Shown piece by piece: positions 53,884 through 62,664 of a stretch of DNA of 64,000 nt (its first letter is position 1; the number at the start of each line of letters is the position of its first letter). Below the pieces are notes generated by a model. It ran no database searches. It worked only from the letters and a program-made list of their open reading frames with translations, and was not told where the DNA came from. A program made the translations under genes and the position numbers. Source of the stretch: JABWBD01 sp040768665 (GTDB lineage: Bacteria > Planctomycetota > Planctomycetia > Pirellulales > Thermoguttaceae); NCBI GenBank assembly GCA_040768665.1, contig JAXGMN010000015.1, forward strand, positions 124,001 through 188,000, written 5' to 3'.

Positions 53884-54885
53884 CCGTGGAAATACCGCCG
53901 CGCTTCCCCTCGGGAATTTCTCCCAATCGCAGGGGACTCAAGAGCGAGCACCAGAAGACGGCCCTTAGCCTTCTCGCTACAACCCATAATCTTAGCTCCG
54001 CCAGAGTGGGTAAGGACCAAAACTTCCGTCGGAGCCGTATACCTCACCAAAACTCCGCCTTTGTCGCGAAGCGGGGGAAGAATTTCTCCGAAACAGCCGG
54101 TCCCATTCGGCGATCAGATGAAGCAGTTGCCGCGGCAGAGCAGGCGTTGACGTTGCGGACTGCGGACTTTTCTAGAGCGCGACGGGGCGTTGACGAAGCG
54201 GTGGCAGGTGTGGTCAGGATGTTTCCGCTGGATCAGCTGGCGGCCGTGGCCGCCGCGGCACACTGCGAGCCCAACCAGCGAGCATGCACCAGAGGGTGCT
54301 GTGATGAAGGGCCGGAGTTCGTCGCCGGCTTGCTGTCGATAGAAGACGGGCAGACTTTGCGGGCGAATCGCCCGGCGATACGTACGCCGGTCGTCTTCCA
54401 GGTAGCGGCCGGCCAATGCGTGCGGCATAGGCCGGCGTGCTTATACGAGAGTACGAAAGTCGGGGTAATCGGTAAAGACGTAGCGTAGTTGCGGCAGCCG
54501 GGCCAGCCAGACGCTCACGCAGAGAACCACGCAGTTCTCGATGAGCCGCAAGCCGCGATTATGAAGATCATGGGGCGAGTATTCTTGTCGCTGTCGCAGC
54601 GGCCGCAACGCTTTGTGTAACACCTACGATCAGGACCCCGCCGCATCGCGGCTTGGTTGTGTTCCTGGACTTCGCTTTCAGTTGTCGGGGAGAACTGCAC
54701 GATACTCCTGACAAGAATCTGGATGGGAGGAGCGGGGTCATCATCACAAGGGGTCCCGCTCCTCCTTCTCATGCGCACCATGCCCGGAAGGAACAAACAA
54801 GGGGCGGGGTTCTAGACAAATCTACCCAGGCGGGGTCCAGGGCGGGATAGGAGCGGGCGTCAGGCCGGACAAATAATTAGAGCCT
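53884..54885. other. Transposon-flanking debris between jetA and the transposase remnant
   Basis: No intact gene. Minus-strand frames such as 54441-54623 (PHDLHNRGLRLIENCVVLCVS) look protein-like but I do not recognise them; they may be parts of a second lost element. GC-rich short repeats occur near 54630-54840 (several GCGGGGTC blocks). The jetA stop is at 54886. Confidence 0.4.
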
Positions 54886-56073
54886 TCAGCCGCTCATTCC
54901 GGTCAGGTAATCTGCGACGCCGCACCGGCTTTGGTTGGGCCGGAGTTCAATGATGGCTTGGAACAGTCGCAAGGCAGCATCCAGATCGATGTCCTGGTCC
55001 GACTGCAAGATCCAATCGAGCAAGTCGTCGATTGAATCGACTTGGCTCAATTGTTCGATGAGATCATCGGGGGTGACGGGAACCATCAACGATTGTGGAC
55101 GTGTCGCCGGAACCCGCGGCGGCGTGCGGGTTTGGGCCGCCGTTGCCTGTCGCAAAAAGCGTACCACCGCTGTGTCGCTGAAGAGCGAGCCGTCTTTTTC
55201 ATCCACAACGGTCAAGTTCTGCTCAAGGCTCAGGCGATCCCACTGGCGCTGGTGGATTGTCTCGATCGCACGGTTGACTCCCCGGGCAATCTTCGATTCG
55301 CGTGCTGCGGCCTCGCAGAGCGGGGCCAACTCGCGGCGAGATTCCTCGGCACGGCGGACCACCACGCGCCGCAGCCACACCACCTCCTTCTGGATAAACC
55401 GGGATTCCTCAGTAATGCTGGTCTCACCATTGCCGAATACCGCGAGGCGCGCACAGCAGTGAGAGATCTGCTCCGTCACGGCATAAAAACTGCCGTTGAT
55501 GTCCACGATCCGTATAACCGGCTCCAGGTACTCGTTGTGAAGATGGATCAACCGGCCGAGGCGACTTCGCATGCGTCCAACGTCTTCGACTGTGCGGTAG
55601 TCAGCAACTTCACCTGCAATCCGCTCACAGTTGTCCTGAACAGTGCGAACAATCGTTTGGAAGACATCGGCGATTTCACGCAGGAGAAAACTCCCCGCCT
55701 CTACGTCGAATGCGCCGATCTCGAAGTTGGCGGAATTGATCTCGGTCAATAAGTCGCCGACATGCCTTTGGAGGGTTTCCACCCAGCTCTGAATTACCTT
55801 TGGGCTCGCCAGCGCATGCCGCTCCGCAACCCTCTCGACGAACTCAGCCAGAAACGGTGGCGCTGTCCATTCGCCGGCTAATTCGGCCAGCACCCCTACC
55901 TCTCTCATGCGACCTATCAGCCTAGTCAGGCTTTTGTCTTCCTCTTCGAATGGCCGAAGAAAAGCCACGATTTCGTCGTCGGACGAAAACCTCGCGTGCT
56001 GCTGGCACATCGCCTCAATGGGGCGATAGTGCGTGGCGACGAACGAAATGAAGTCCTGAGCGTTTCGTGGCAT
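54886..56073 (-). CDS. jetA: JetA-like MukF-type kleisin (Wadjet)
   Basis: 395 aa, no transmembrane or signal segment. An N-terminal winged-helix region (FISFVATHYRPIEAMCQQHARF, LIGRMREVGVLAEL), a long helical middle and a C-terminal helical tail fit the kleisin of MukF/JetA type that bridges the ATPase heads. It appears intact. In ordinary Wadjet loci jetA is followed within a few bases by jetB; here 3.8 kb with transposon debris separates them, so jetBCD may have lost the operon promoter. Confidence 0.65.
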   Translation of the reverse strand: MPRNAQDFISFVATHYRPIEAMCQQHARFSSDDEIVAFLRPFEEEDKSLTRLIGRMREVGVLAELAGEWTAPPFLAEFVERVAERHALASPKVIQSWVETLQRHVGDLLTEINSANFEIGAFDVEAGSFLLREIADVFQTIVRTVQDNCERIAGEVADYRTVEDVGRMRSRLGRLIHLHNEYLEPVIRIVDINGSFYAVTEQISHCCARLAVFGNGETSITEESRFIQKEVVWLRRVVVRRAEESRRELAPLCEAAARESKIARGVNRAIETIHQRQWDRLSLEQNLTVVDEKDGSLFSDTAVVRFLRQATAAQTRTPPRVPATRPQSLMVPVTPDDLIEQLSQVDSIDDLLDWILQSDQDIDLDAALRLFQAIIELRPNQSRCGVADYLTGMSG

Positions 56074-56365
56074 CTACTTGGCGAAGGATATGGGGGATGT
56101 ACGAGGTGCTTTTCGAATAATACCACCAAGGTGGCACCTTGGGCACGGTTCGTTCAGGGGCGTAACACTCTACGTTATCGTCCGTTGGTGCCAAATTCGC
56201 AAGCTGACGCGAGGAAGGCAGCCGGAACTGAAGGAGAGCGTGCCCCCCGTGCCAATCTGGTGGGTGGCGTCGAGTTTGTCCAATCGGACGACGGCGGGGA
56301 CTCTCGTCTTCCCCGGAGAATTCGAGGCGGTGCGGCGGATGTCGATCTCTATGGAGAGCCGATTT
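56074..56365. other. Upstream region of jetA
   Basis: No gene is seen. A small inverted repeat, AAGGTGGCACCTT, lies about 60 bp upstream of the jetA start (near 56130) and could mark an operator or a repeat; a related GGTGCCCAA block occurs near 33341. Confidence 0.35.
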
Positions 56366-56443
56366 CGTGTGATTCTCAAGGCCGACCTGGACCAGCCGGT
56401 CGCGGCGGTTCTCGAGGCGATCCAACGCTGCGGGAACGAATGA
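56366..56443 (+). pseudogene. C-terminal scrap of the PD-(D/E)xK-like family (copy 1)
   Basis: Reads FRVILKADLDQPVAAVLEAIQRCGNE and stops, matching the end of copies at 58831-59007 and 59346-60000. No upstream part of the gene is present. Confidence 0.65.
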
Positions 56444-56589
56444 ATTACTGAATGGCTTTGCCGCGTTTGGGAGCGGGCGGCAAAGTTGCATGGAGCAGGA
56501 AGGAGCAAACGGGAACACTGATCTTCGCTAATTCTCACTCATCGGTTCAGCCTGGCTGGAGACGGGCTGAACGGGCTGCTTGCCCTCGT

Positions 56590-57171
56590 TCAGCCCTCAG
56601 CCAGCCCCACCAGCCCCAGCTTCTTGAGATACTGCGCCGCCGAGTGGATCTCTTTCGCGGTCACCCTCCAGCCAAAGCGGGGAGCCAGCGCAGCGAGTTC
56701 CGCCTCGGTCGCCTCTTCCTTCTCTTGACCAAGCATGAAATAGGTCTTGGCTGCGATGGAAAGGGGCATGTAATCCAGATCACCGGCCCGGCTGAATGTT
56801 TCTACGGCAGCCTGAAGCCGCTTCCACAGATCGGGGTATTTCTTCGCCTTCACCGCAGCCAGACGCTCTCCTTGCTCGTTGAGCCGGAAGTCGTACCTCT
56901 TGACTTCAAAGCCGGCGCCATTCACCGTGCCGGCCCCGAGGACGTTCTGGTCGATTACGCCGATCGTTTTCAGAACGGTCACGGCCTCGGCAACTTCGTC
57001 GGAATAAGGACCGTAGAAGTGGGCGCGGTAGCCAAGATCGTCCAGTTGGTCCGTGAGTATGCCGAGGAAGTAAACTGTTTTCTGGAGCTTGGTCTTGCCG
57101 CGGATTTCGCCACCCACGGCCTGCAGTGCCAGTAATACAAACTCATGGGTTTCCATTGGGGAGCCCTCCAT
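56590..57171 (-). CDS. YwgA-family protein
   Basis: 193 aa (start 57171, or 57156 for METHEFV). The N-terminal region has GGEIRGKTKLQKTVYFLGI and GYRAHFYGPYSDEVAEAV, the YwgA pattern, related to the antitoxin-like Panacea/SocA fold. It starts six bases after the HD phosphohydrolase stop, and the two are neighbours in Bacillus as well (ywgA, ywfO). Its function is unknown; a regulator of the phosphohydrolase is plausible. Confidence 0.75.
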   Translation of the reverse strand: MEGSPMETHEFVLLALQAVGGEIRGKTKLQKTVYFLGILTDQLDDLGYRAHFYGPYSDEVAEAVTVLKTIGVIDQNVLGAGTVNGAGFEVKRYDFRLNEQGERLAAVKAKKYPDLWKRLQAAVETFSRAGDLDYMPLSIAAKTYFMLGQEKEEATEAELAALAPRFGWRVTAKEIHSAAQYLKKLGLVGLAEG

Positions 57172-57177
57172 CTGACG

Positions 57178-58554
57178 TCACCTGCAAATACTTTCCACGC
57201 ACTCGGTGATGGGACGTTCCAACGACGAGCGGAGCTTCTGCCGGTCGGCGCGTGTGTCCCAAGCAACCGGGGCGTATACCTCCAGGTACGCTTCGGCGTA
57301 CCCTTCGCTGATGGATGCGAACAATGACGAGTCCTGCTCGAAGGGCCGCGGGCCACCGGTGCGAACCACCATGATGCTGGCCTCGTCGTTCCGCGAACTC
57401 GTCCGGACCGACTGGATGTCGAAGCCGTGTGCGATGACCAGACGCGGATCGATTCTTGCGCAGCCTTGCGTTTCCAGGATCGCCGCAATCTCCGACTCGA
57501 GACGTTTCCGCAGTTCGTCGTTCTCCTTCTTGCCGAGCCTCAGCAGCCGCTCGCGCACCTGCGGGTCCTCAAACGTCTGCTGCTCGACCCGTTTCGAGTA
57601 GACCAGCTTGTGCAACCGGCGCACTTGCAGCCGTGTCAGCAAGTCGCCGCACAAGGTGTGCGACTGGCCCCTGCTGTCGAAAGCATGCAGCAAGCGAGCG
57701 TCGTCCCATTCTGCATAATGGGCCATGAAGGCCTCCGAGTTATCGAAGGCGTAGACCTTTTCAAGATCCTTCAGGCCGTCTTCTTCAATGCCCAGAACGA
57801 TTGCTCGAACGATCATCTGATCGGTGACCAGCCGAACGCGATGGCGGTAGACGTTGGTGGTCAGGTAGTACTTGGCCAACACGTACTGCTCGACCGCGTG
57901 AACGCCATCCGGGATGATCATCAATTCTTTCTCATCCTCCGGGCCGTACAGCGTGAGAGAACGGTGAAACTGATGGATGTCGAACACGCCGTACTGAACA
58001 CCGCAGAAAAGGCTGTCGCGGAGAAGGTAGTCCTGTTTGTCCGCATCCAAAGGCCCGGAGACGATCGAGCGCAAGGCCGGCTGGCCGTGACCGGCGGAAA
58101 GCAGCTTCGCAATCCGGTTGCATGTGTGCCTGCCGAGGATGTCGAGAATCTGCTGGTCGTTCGCGATCAGGTGCGCCGTGATGAGCTCGTGGATCTTTTC
58201 CTTTTTCTGCTCCTCCGGAATCGACTCCGGCTTAGCGTACCGCTTCAACATATTTTCCGACACATGGCTGAACGGCCCGTGCCCCAAGTCGTGCAACAAG
58301 GCAGCTTGCCGCACCAGTTCGACTTCGTCGGGCGGGAGACGCAACTGCTCCGCCATCATTCCTGCCACGTGGCACACCCCAAGACTGTGATCAAACCGCG
58401 TGTGCAACGCGCCGGGATAAACCAGGCTGGCTAGGGCGAGTTGCCGGATTCCGCGGAGTCGCTGGAACAAGTCCGTGCCCAGCAACTCGGTCTCTTTTTC
58501 CCGTAGTTGCAGGAAGTTGTGAACGGGATCGCGGACTCGAAAACCCTCAGCCAT
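57178..58554 (-). CDS. HD-domain phosphohydrolase, dGTPase-like (YwfO-type)
   Basis: 458 aa. The HD site is clear: HTRFDHSLGVCHVAGMMAEQL near 51 and LLHDLGHGPFSH near 88, then DADKQDYLLRDS near 170. N-terminal RVRDPVHNFLQLREKE marks the YwfO/COG1078-type proteins, which hydrolyse dNTPs or other nucleotides. Coupled to the YwgA gene and standing upstream of jetA in a defence island, it might limit nucleotides during infection; that is inference. It looks complete. Confidence 0.88.
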   Translation of the reverse strand: MAEGFRVRDPVHNFLQLREKETELLGTDLFQRLRGIRQLALASLVYPGALHTRFDHSLGVCHVAGMMAEQLRLPPDEVELVRQAALLHDLGHGPFSHVSENMLKRYAKPESIPEEQKKEKIHELITAHLIANDQQILDILGRHTCNRIAKLLSAGHGQPALRSIVSGPLDADKQDYLLRDSLFCGVQYGVFDIHQFHRSLTLYGPEDEKELMIIPDGVHAVEQYVLAKYYLTTNVYRHRVRLVTDQMIVRAIVLGIEEDGLKDLEKVYAFDNSEAFMAHYAEWDDARLLHAFDSRGQSHTLCGDLLTRLQVRRLHKLVYSKRVEQQTFEDPQVRERLLRLGKKENDELRKRLESEIAAILETQGCARIDPRLVIAHGFDIQSVRTSSRNDEASIMVVRTGGPRPFEQDSSLFASISEGYAEAYLEVYAPVAWDTRADRQKLRSSLERPITECVESICR

Positions 58555-58830
58555 CCTTGCTCAGCGCCTCCCTCATTGGCTGGATATCCCCTTGGTTGGG
58601 CAAATGCCGTAAGCGACGGTCAGATTGTGGTCTGTGCCACCACAAAAGGTGGTCTCAAGCGGACGATCGATGCTGCCACCGGCCATTTTGCGTGTTTCTG
58701 GCGGATTGTCATCATTACGACGCCGACCCGCGGGGACTCGCACCTTCGTAGCACGAAGTCTAGCAATCGCTGTTGGCGCAGGCAATCGCTCTCTGAGGGA
58801 CTTCATTCAACAGTTCAACCGGACGCTCAG
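58555..58830. other. Upstream region of the HD gene
   Basis: No gene is seen on either strand. The minus-strand promoter for the HD/YwgA pair should lie here. The region ends where the second PD-(D/E)xK-like fragment begins. Confidence 0.4.
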
Positions 58831-59007
58831 GTCCAGATCGACGCACTGGCCGCCTGGTCTGACCGCATCGCCGACGTGGCGACCAAGGCCTGCACCATCC
58901 AGACCCATTGCAAGCCGATCGAGCAATGCGCCAACGATCTGAAGGCAGACCTGGACCAGCGCATCGCGGCGGTTCTCGACACGATCCGGCGCTGCGGGAC
59001 GACGTGA
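58831..59007 (+). pseudogene. C-terminal fragment of the PD-(D/E)xK-like family (copy 2)
   Basis: Reads VQIDALAAWSDRIADVATKACTIQTHCKPIEQCANDLKADLDQRIAAVLDTIRRCGTT and stop in 20-residue blocks matching copy 3. It gives the intact frame across the point where copy 3 is frameshifted. No N-terminal half is attached. Confidence 0.7.
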
Positions 59008-59033
59008 ATGGAGGACGGGGATAGGGGCAGGTT

Positions 59034-59522
59034 GCAGTGCGGCCTCTTTTCGTCGTCCCCGCCCGGCCGGGCGGATACGACGAAAAGAGAGAAGACGTTG
59101 AGCGCGGGCGAGTCAGTTAGCCGCCAATCGTCGCTTTCACCGACACAAGGTCGGCGGCGGCCGTTGTGAGGGTTACTGCATTGCCGGGCCCATGGTGGTG
59201 GCTACGGCGCGAAGGAGGCCGCCGGCGAGTCTGCGAGCAGATCGAATGTCAAGAGACGTTTGGCGACCCACTTAGCTGGTGAACTTTTGGCCCCTGCCGC
59301 ACGAGGCGGCAGGGGGCCCGAAGTGTGTTGTAGGAGATGGGCTAGCTGCCGAACCTCATTCACCTGCCGGATGAACCGGCAGGGGTTTTTGCCGAGATTG
59401 GGCGGCAACTGGGCGATGAGACGGAACTGGTCCGCGGCTCCAAAGGCGCCGACGGCTGCAGCAAGAAGGGCGACTTCGTCGCCACCCTGGGCGAGTCGTC
59501 GGGGGCGCCGGGCGCTCGGATC
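59034..59522. repeat. Direct repeat, unit 1
   Basis: About 490 bp that recurs at 60248-60731, from the shared GCAGTGCGGCCTCTT through the CGCAGCAAG-type end of the remnant gene. It covers a noncoding part and the first third of the PD-(D/E)xK-like remnant. Small indels and substitutions separate the two units. Confidence 0.75.
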
Positions 59523-60000
59523 ACGGTCGAGGTCAAGGACCAGCAAGTTCGCCTCAAAGCTGCGATCGAGGAGTTGCAGGAGGCGAAGGCCAAGCGCGAA
59601 GCTCGGTCGGGATCTTTGTTTTCGCCCGCGGGACCGAGCCCAGCGAGGCCAGCGACTTCCGCCGCTCTCGGCGAGGATTTCTACTGTACGGTGGACCTCG
59701 CCGACCTGGAAGCCGGCAAGCCGCTGCTCTTCTTCGACTCCGCATACCGCATCGCCAGGGCCATGGTCGTGGCCACCGCACGAACGGAAGCCGCCGGAGA
59801 GGTCGATCTCCGGAAGATCCACGACCAGATCGACGCCCTGGCCACCTGGTCCGACCGCATCGCCGACATGGCAACCAAAGCTCGCACGATCCAGCAGCAG
59901 CGGCAAGCTGATCGAGCAGTGCGCCAACGATCTGAAGGCGGACCTGGACCAGCGTGTGGCGGCGGTTCTCGAGGTGATCCGGCGCGGCGGGGCGAAGTGA
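59346..60000 (+). pseudogene. PD-(D/E)xK-like protein remnant (copy 3, the longest)
   Basis: Lacking a start codon (a TAG lies just upstream), the frame reads LPNLIHLPDEPAGVFAEIGRQ, KKGDFVATLGES, GARITVEVKDQQ (the D...ExK pattern), then helical RLKAAIEELQEAKAKREA, DLADLEAGKPLLFFDSAYRIARAMVV and IHDQIDALATWSDRIADMA. One extra base near 59900 shifts the frame compared with copy 2; the end reads LIEQCANDLKADLDQRVAAV before TGA 60000. The intact family would be a coiled-coil protein with a nuclease-like core. I cannot name it. Confidence 0.65.
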
Positions 60001-60093
60001 TGGAGGACGGGGATAGGGGCAGGTTGGGGAGGTGAAAACGGGGGCATACGATCGGCTTGCTGGGTTTCCATTTTTCTTCCTCATTTTCATCTG

Positions 60094-60164
60094 TGCCCGG
60101 CCTTGCCATCCGTGCTATCAGAACAACTCAAGGACAAAGTAGCACGGATGGCAAAGCCGGGGCA
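60094..60164. repeat. Stem-loop repeat of a second type
   Basis: A perfect 14-bp stem TTGCCATCCGTGCT (60103-60116) with its complement at 60141-60154 extends outward through GGC/GCC to 60094 and 60164. The motif AGCACGGATGGC differs from the GACTGGCTC/GTGCCTGTCC family. It stands between the two direct-repeat units. Confidence 0.7.
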
Positions 60165-60247
60165 CGGATGAAGGAATCGGTGGAACAGAACCGGAGGTCG
60201 AATCAGCCGATAGAACCACTGAGTTTTCACCCACCCAGGGGCATGTT

Positions 60248-60731
60248 GCAGTGCGGCCTCTTCGTCGTATCCGCGCGGCCGGACGGATACGACGAAAAGA
60301 GAGGAAATGTTGAGGCGGGCGAGTCTGTTAGCCGCCAATCGTCGCTTCAACCGACGCGAGGTCGGCGGCGGCGGTTGTGAGGGTGACTGCATCGCCGGGG
60401 CCATGGTGGTGGCTACGGCGCGAAGGAGGCCGCCGGAGAGTTTGCGACCAGATCGAATGTCAAGAGACTCTTGGCGACCCACATAGCTGGAGAACCTTTG
60501 GCCTCGCCGCACGAGGCGGCAGGGGCCCGAAGTGTGTTGTAGGAGATGGGCTAGCTGCAGAACCTCATTCACCGGCCGGGTAAACCGGCAGGGGTTTTGG
60601 TCGAGATTGGGCGGCAACTGGGCGATGAGACGGATCTGGTCCGCGGCTCGATAGGCGCCGATGGCCGGAGCAAGAAGGGGGACTTCGTCGCCACCCTGGG
60701 CGAGTCGTCGTGGGCGCCGGGCGCTCGGATC
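60248..60731. repeat. Direct repeat, unit 2, with truncated PD-(D/E)xK-like start (copy 4)
   Basis: Matches 59034-59522. Its coding part reads VEIGRQLGDETDLVRGS, KKGDFVATLGESS and GARIL before unrelated sequence replaces the EVK motif, so the nuclease-like site is incomplete. A lost gene end and a recombination boundary near 60731 are likely. Confidence 0.75.
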
Positions 60732-61211
60732 TTGGATCGGTTTGGAAAGGCGTCGGCCAGCGCCAGGCCCGCCGGGATCCGGGAGAACTGGAAGAGGCGG
60801 GCTTCCTGAAGCGATCGGGGGCCGGCCCGGGGACGGCTTACCAGCGGACCGACATGCAGCCGTAATCGGCCCCTTCGGCCTGATCCGGACATAATCGGAC
60901 AAGAAGACCGGATCGCGTGGTCCGGGCGAGTGTTTCTAACTACTGACGATGAAAAGAGTTGCGTATCACGTGTCAAGAGGATTCCGGCCCTGAGCCGTCC
61001 CTCCGGACATTACCCAGACATCGCTTCCCCCCGAAAGGGAGAGGCAAAGAAGGGCGTGGAGACAGCGTCAGCGAACTGACTCCTCTGCTGCGCATCGTCT
61101 GGCTCTCCTTGACCTTTTGGCCGCCGTCTACCATACTGCGCCTCTGAGTTGTGTGATGGAACCGGTCCATTTATGGTGGTTGGCTCCGGCGTACTCACGG
61201 AAGGGATGAGC
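60732..61211. other. Gap before the TIR module
   Basis: No gene is accepted. The 3' side (about 61080-61210) should hold the promoter of the TIR pair, but I could not fix boxes. Confidence 0.4.
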
Positions 61212-61484
61212 ATGACACGGGAGAAGATGACGGGCGAGATCGCCCAAGTTCGTATTCCGTCGGAATTGAATGCGAGTTTTGACCGTTTCTTTTCGGTCTT
61301 GAAGCGGGGGATACTCGACCAGGCGGTTCGGCGAGCATCGCTGCGGGCCGGGGCGGATGAGGTTTGCGTTTTGCAGGAGGAAGATCTCGTTGCCGTTGCT
61401 CAGGCCGTGCTCAAGGATGCAGCGTCTGAGTTGGATGATGCGTTTTCGCCCAGCGAGTTGCACCATGTCCGAAGGGCCTCGTGA
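61212..61484 (+). CDS. Small partner protein of the TIR gene
   Basis: 90 aa from ATG 61212, preceded by GGAAGGG at good distance; 61206 and 61149 are other possible starts. It is mostly helical: IPSELNASFDRFFSVLKRG, then ILDQAVRRASLRAGADEVCVLQEEDLVAVAQAVLKDAASELDDAF in two helices joined by a short strand, which recalls a histone-fold half. Its last 20 bases overlap the TIR gene start. A sensor or inhibitor of the TIR protein is a reasonable guess. Confidence 0.65.
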   Translation: MTREKMTGEIAQVRIPSELNASFDRFFSVLKRGILDQAVRRASLRAGADEVCVLQEEDLVAVAQAVLKDAASELDDAFSPSELHHVRRAS

Positions 61485-62079
61485 CTATGACTTGAACTTC
61501 GACGCGGCCAACGAACTGGAGGAGCAGGCTTCACGAGCGAAGAGAATTCTTGAGCGCCTCGCGGCGCATTTGGCAGCCACCGAACCGCGTGGCGACCCGC
61601 AACTCAACGACATTGTCGACGCGGAACATGTTCGTCAGGCAGCCGAACTCCTGTTAGGCTCAATCGGTACGCCGGCTCCAAGCAGCACGCGGTCGTGCTG
61701 TGTTTTCATCAGTTTCTCACACCAGGATGAGCCATTTGTCTCCGAACTCGTTGCCAAGCTGGAGGATGCGCGTATCTCCTACTTCAAAGCCGATCGCGAC
61801 ATCCAGCCGGCTACGGATTGGGCGGAGGCAATCTGGGAGGCCATACGAAGCTGCCGCGTCTTCTTGTCGGTCCTGACTCCTCGCTTCATCAAGAGCCGGT
61901 GGTTTGACTTGGAAGGCGGGGCAGCATGGGCTTCGAGGAAAACGGTGCTCCCAGTCCTCCGCTACGTAGACCGGAGCGATGTCCCGGTGCCATTCGACCG
62001 TTTTCAGTCCATCGTCGTGGAAAACGACCAGCAACTCAGCGAGCTCATTGCCAAGCTGCGAGAGTTGTCCCAAGGCTGA
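61465..62079 (+). CDS. TIR-domain protein, possible NADase effector
   Basis: 204 aa from ATG 61465. Residues 1-70 are helical (ERLAAHLAATE, DAEHVRQAAELLLGSIG). Residues 77-200 are a TIR domain: CCVFISFSHQDEPFVSELVAKL, YFKADRDIQPATDWAEAIWEAIRSCRVFLSVLTPRF, and SRWFDLEGGAAW with the presumed catalytic Glu near 150. Bacterial TIR proteins hydrolyse NAD+ or make signal nucleotides in antiphage systems. Its start lies inside the small upstream gene, so the two are coupled. Confidence 0.82.
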   Translation: MSEGPRDYDLNFDAANELEEQASRAKRILERLAAHLAATEPRGDPQLNDIVDAEHVRQAAELLLGSIGTPAPSSTRSCCVFISFSHQDEPFVSELVAKLEDARISYFKADRDIQPATDWAEAIWEAIRSCRVFLSVLTPRFIKSRWFDLEGGAAWASRKTVLPVLRYVDRSDVPVPFDRFQSIVVENDQQLSELIAKLRELSQG

Positions 62080-62440
62080 GCGGTGGCCATTTCGCCGTCG
62101 AGGTCAAAGCCAGCCTTTTCGCCTGAAGGCCGCCATCGAGGAACTGCGCGGAAGCGAAGACCAACGGTGGAGGCATCGGTCAGAATCTTTGCCTTCGCCC
62201 GCGCACGCCGAGCCCAGCGAGGTGGGCGACTTCCGACGCTCTCTGTGAGGACTTCTGCTGCACGGTGGACCTCGGCGATTTGGAAGCCGGCAAGCCGCTG
62301 CTGGGAAGGCAGAGGGATGAGGGGTGAGGTGTGAGGGATGAGGGATCGAAGACCAAGTGGAGGCGCTGGCCGCCTGGTCGGACCGGATCGCCGACATGGT
62401 GAGCCTACGGGAAGGCAAGGGCGTGCGGATTGAGGACCTC
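62080..62440 (+). pseudogene. Middle fragments of the PD-(D/E)xK-like family (copy 5)
   Basis: Broken pieces read FAVEVKASLF (EVK retained), LKAAIEELRGSED, and after frameshifts CTVDLGDLEAGKPLLG and VEALAAWSDRIADM, in the order seen in copy 3. A simple GAGGGGTGAGG-rich stretch (62302-62345) interrupts it. Not translatable as one protein. Confidence 0.65.
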
Positions 62441-62503
62441 GAAACGTAAACCGTGGCTGGTCAGAGACCTTCAGAAGCGTTGGTTTGAGGGTCGGGCAGC
62501 CCA

Positions 62504-62584
62504 TGAAAGGGGACAGGCACCGAGCGGCAGCCGTTTTCTCGATGATTCCGACCCCAACCACGCTCCGAGCCAGTCCCCTTTTCA
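62504..62584. repeat. Hairpin repeat, copy 5, reverse orientation
   Basis: Arms TGAAAGGGGAC (62504-62514) and GTCCCCTTTTCA (62573-62584) enclose AGGCAC next to the left arm and GAGCCAGTCC next to the right arm, i.e. the family signature on the opposite strand. It lies 80 bp downstream of the radical SAM gene stop. Confidence 0.7.
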
Positions 62585-62664
62585 ACTACGTTTACAGTTT
62601 GAGGCGTCATGACGGGGCTTCACCCCCGGGGCATGAATGTAGCTCCGGGCTATTTTCGTAGGAG

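Noticed and set aside
58573..58806. 77-aa minus-strand frame upstream of the HD gene
   Set aside because: No motif; probably leader or random sequence.
59363..59390. GC stem followed by five T as a terminator
   Set aside because: The segment is in frame coding for NLIHLPDEPAGVF in the PD-(D/E)xK-like remnant, and its duplicate at 60570 has the same sense.
62302..62345. GAGGGGTGAGG-rich stretch as a regulatory array
   Set aside because: It reads as simple-sequence slippage within a remnant gene, without regular spacing.
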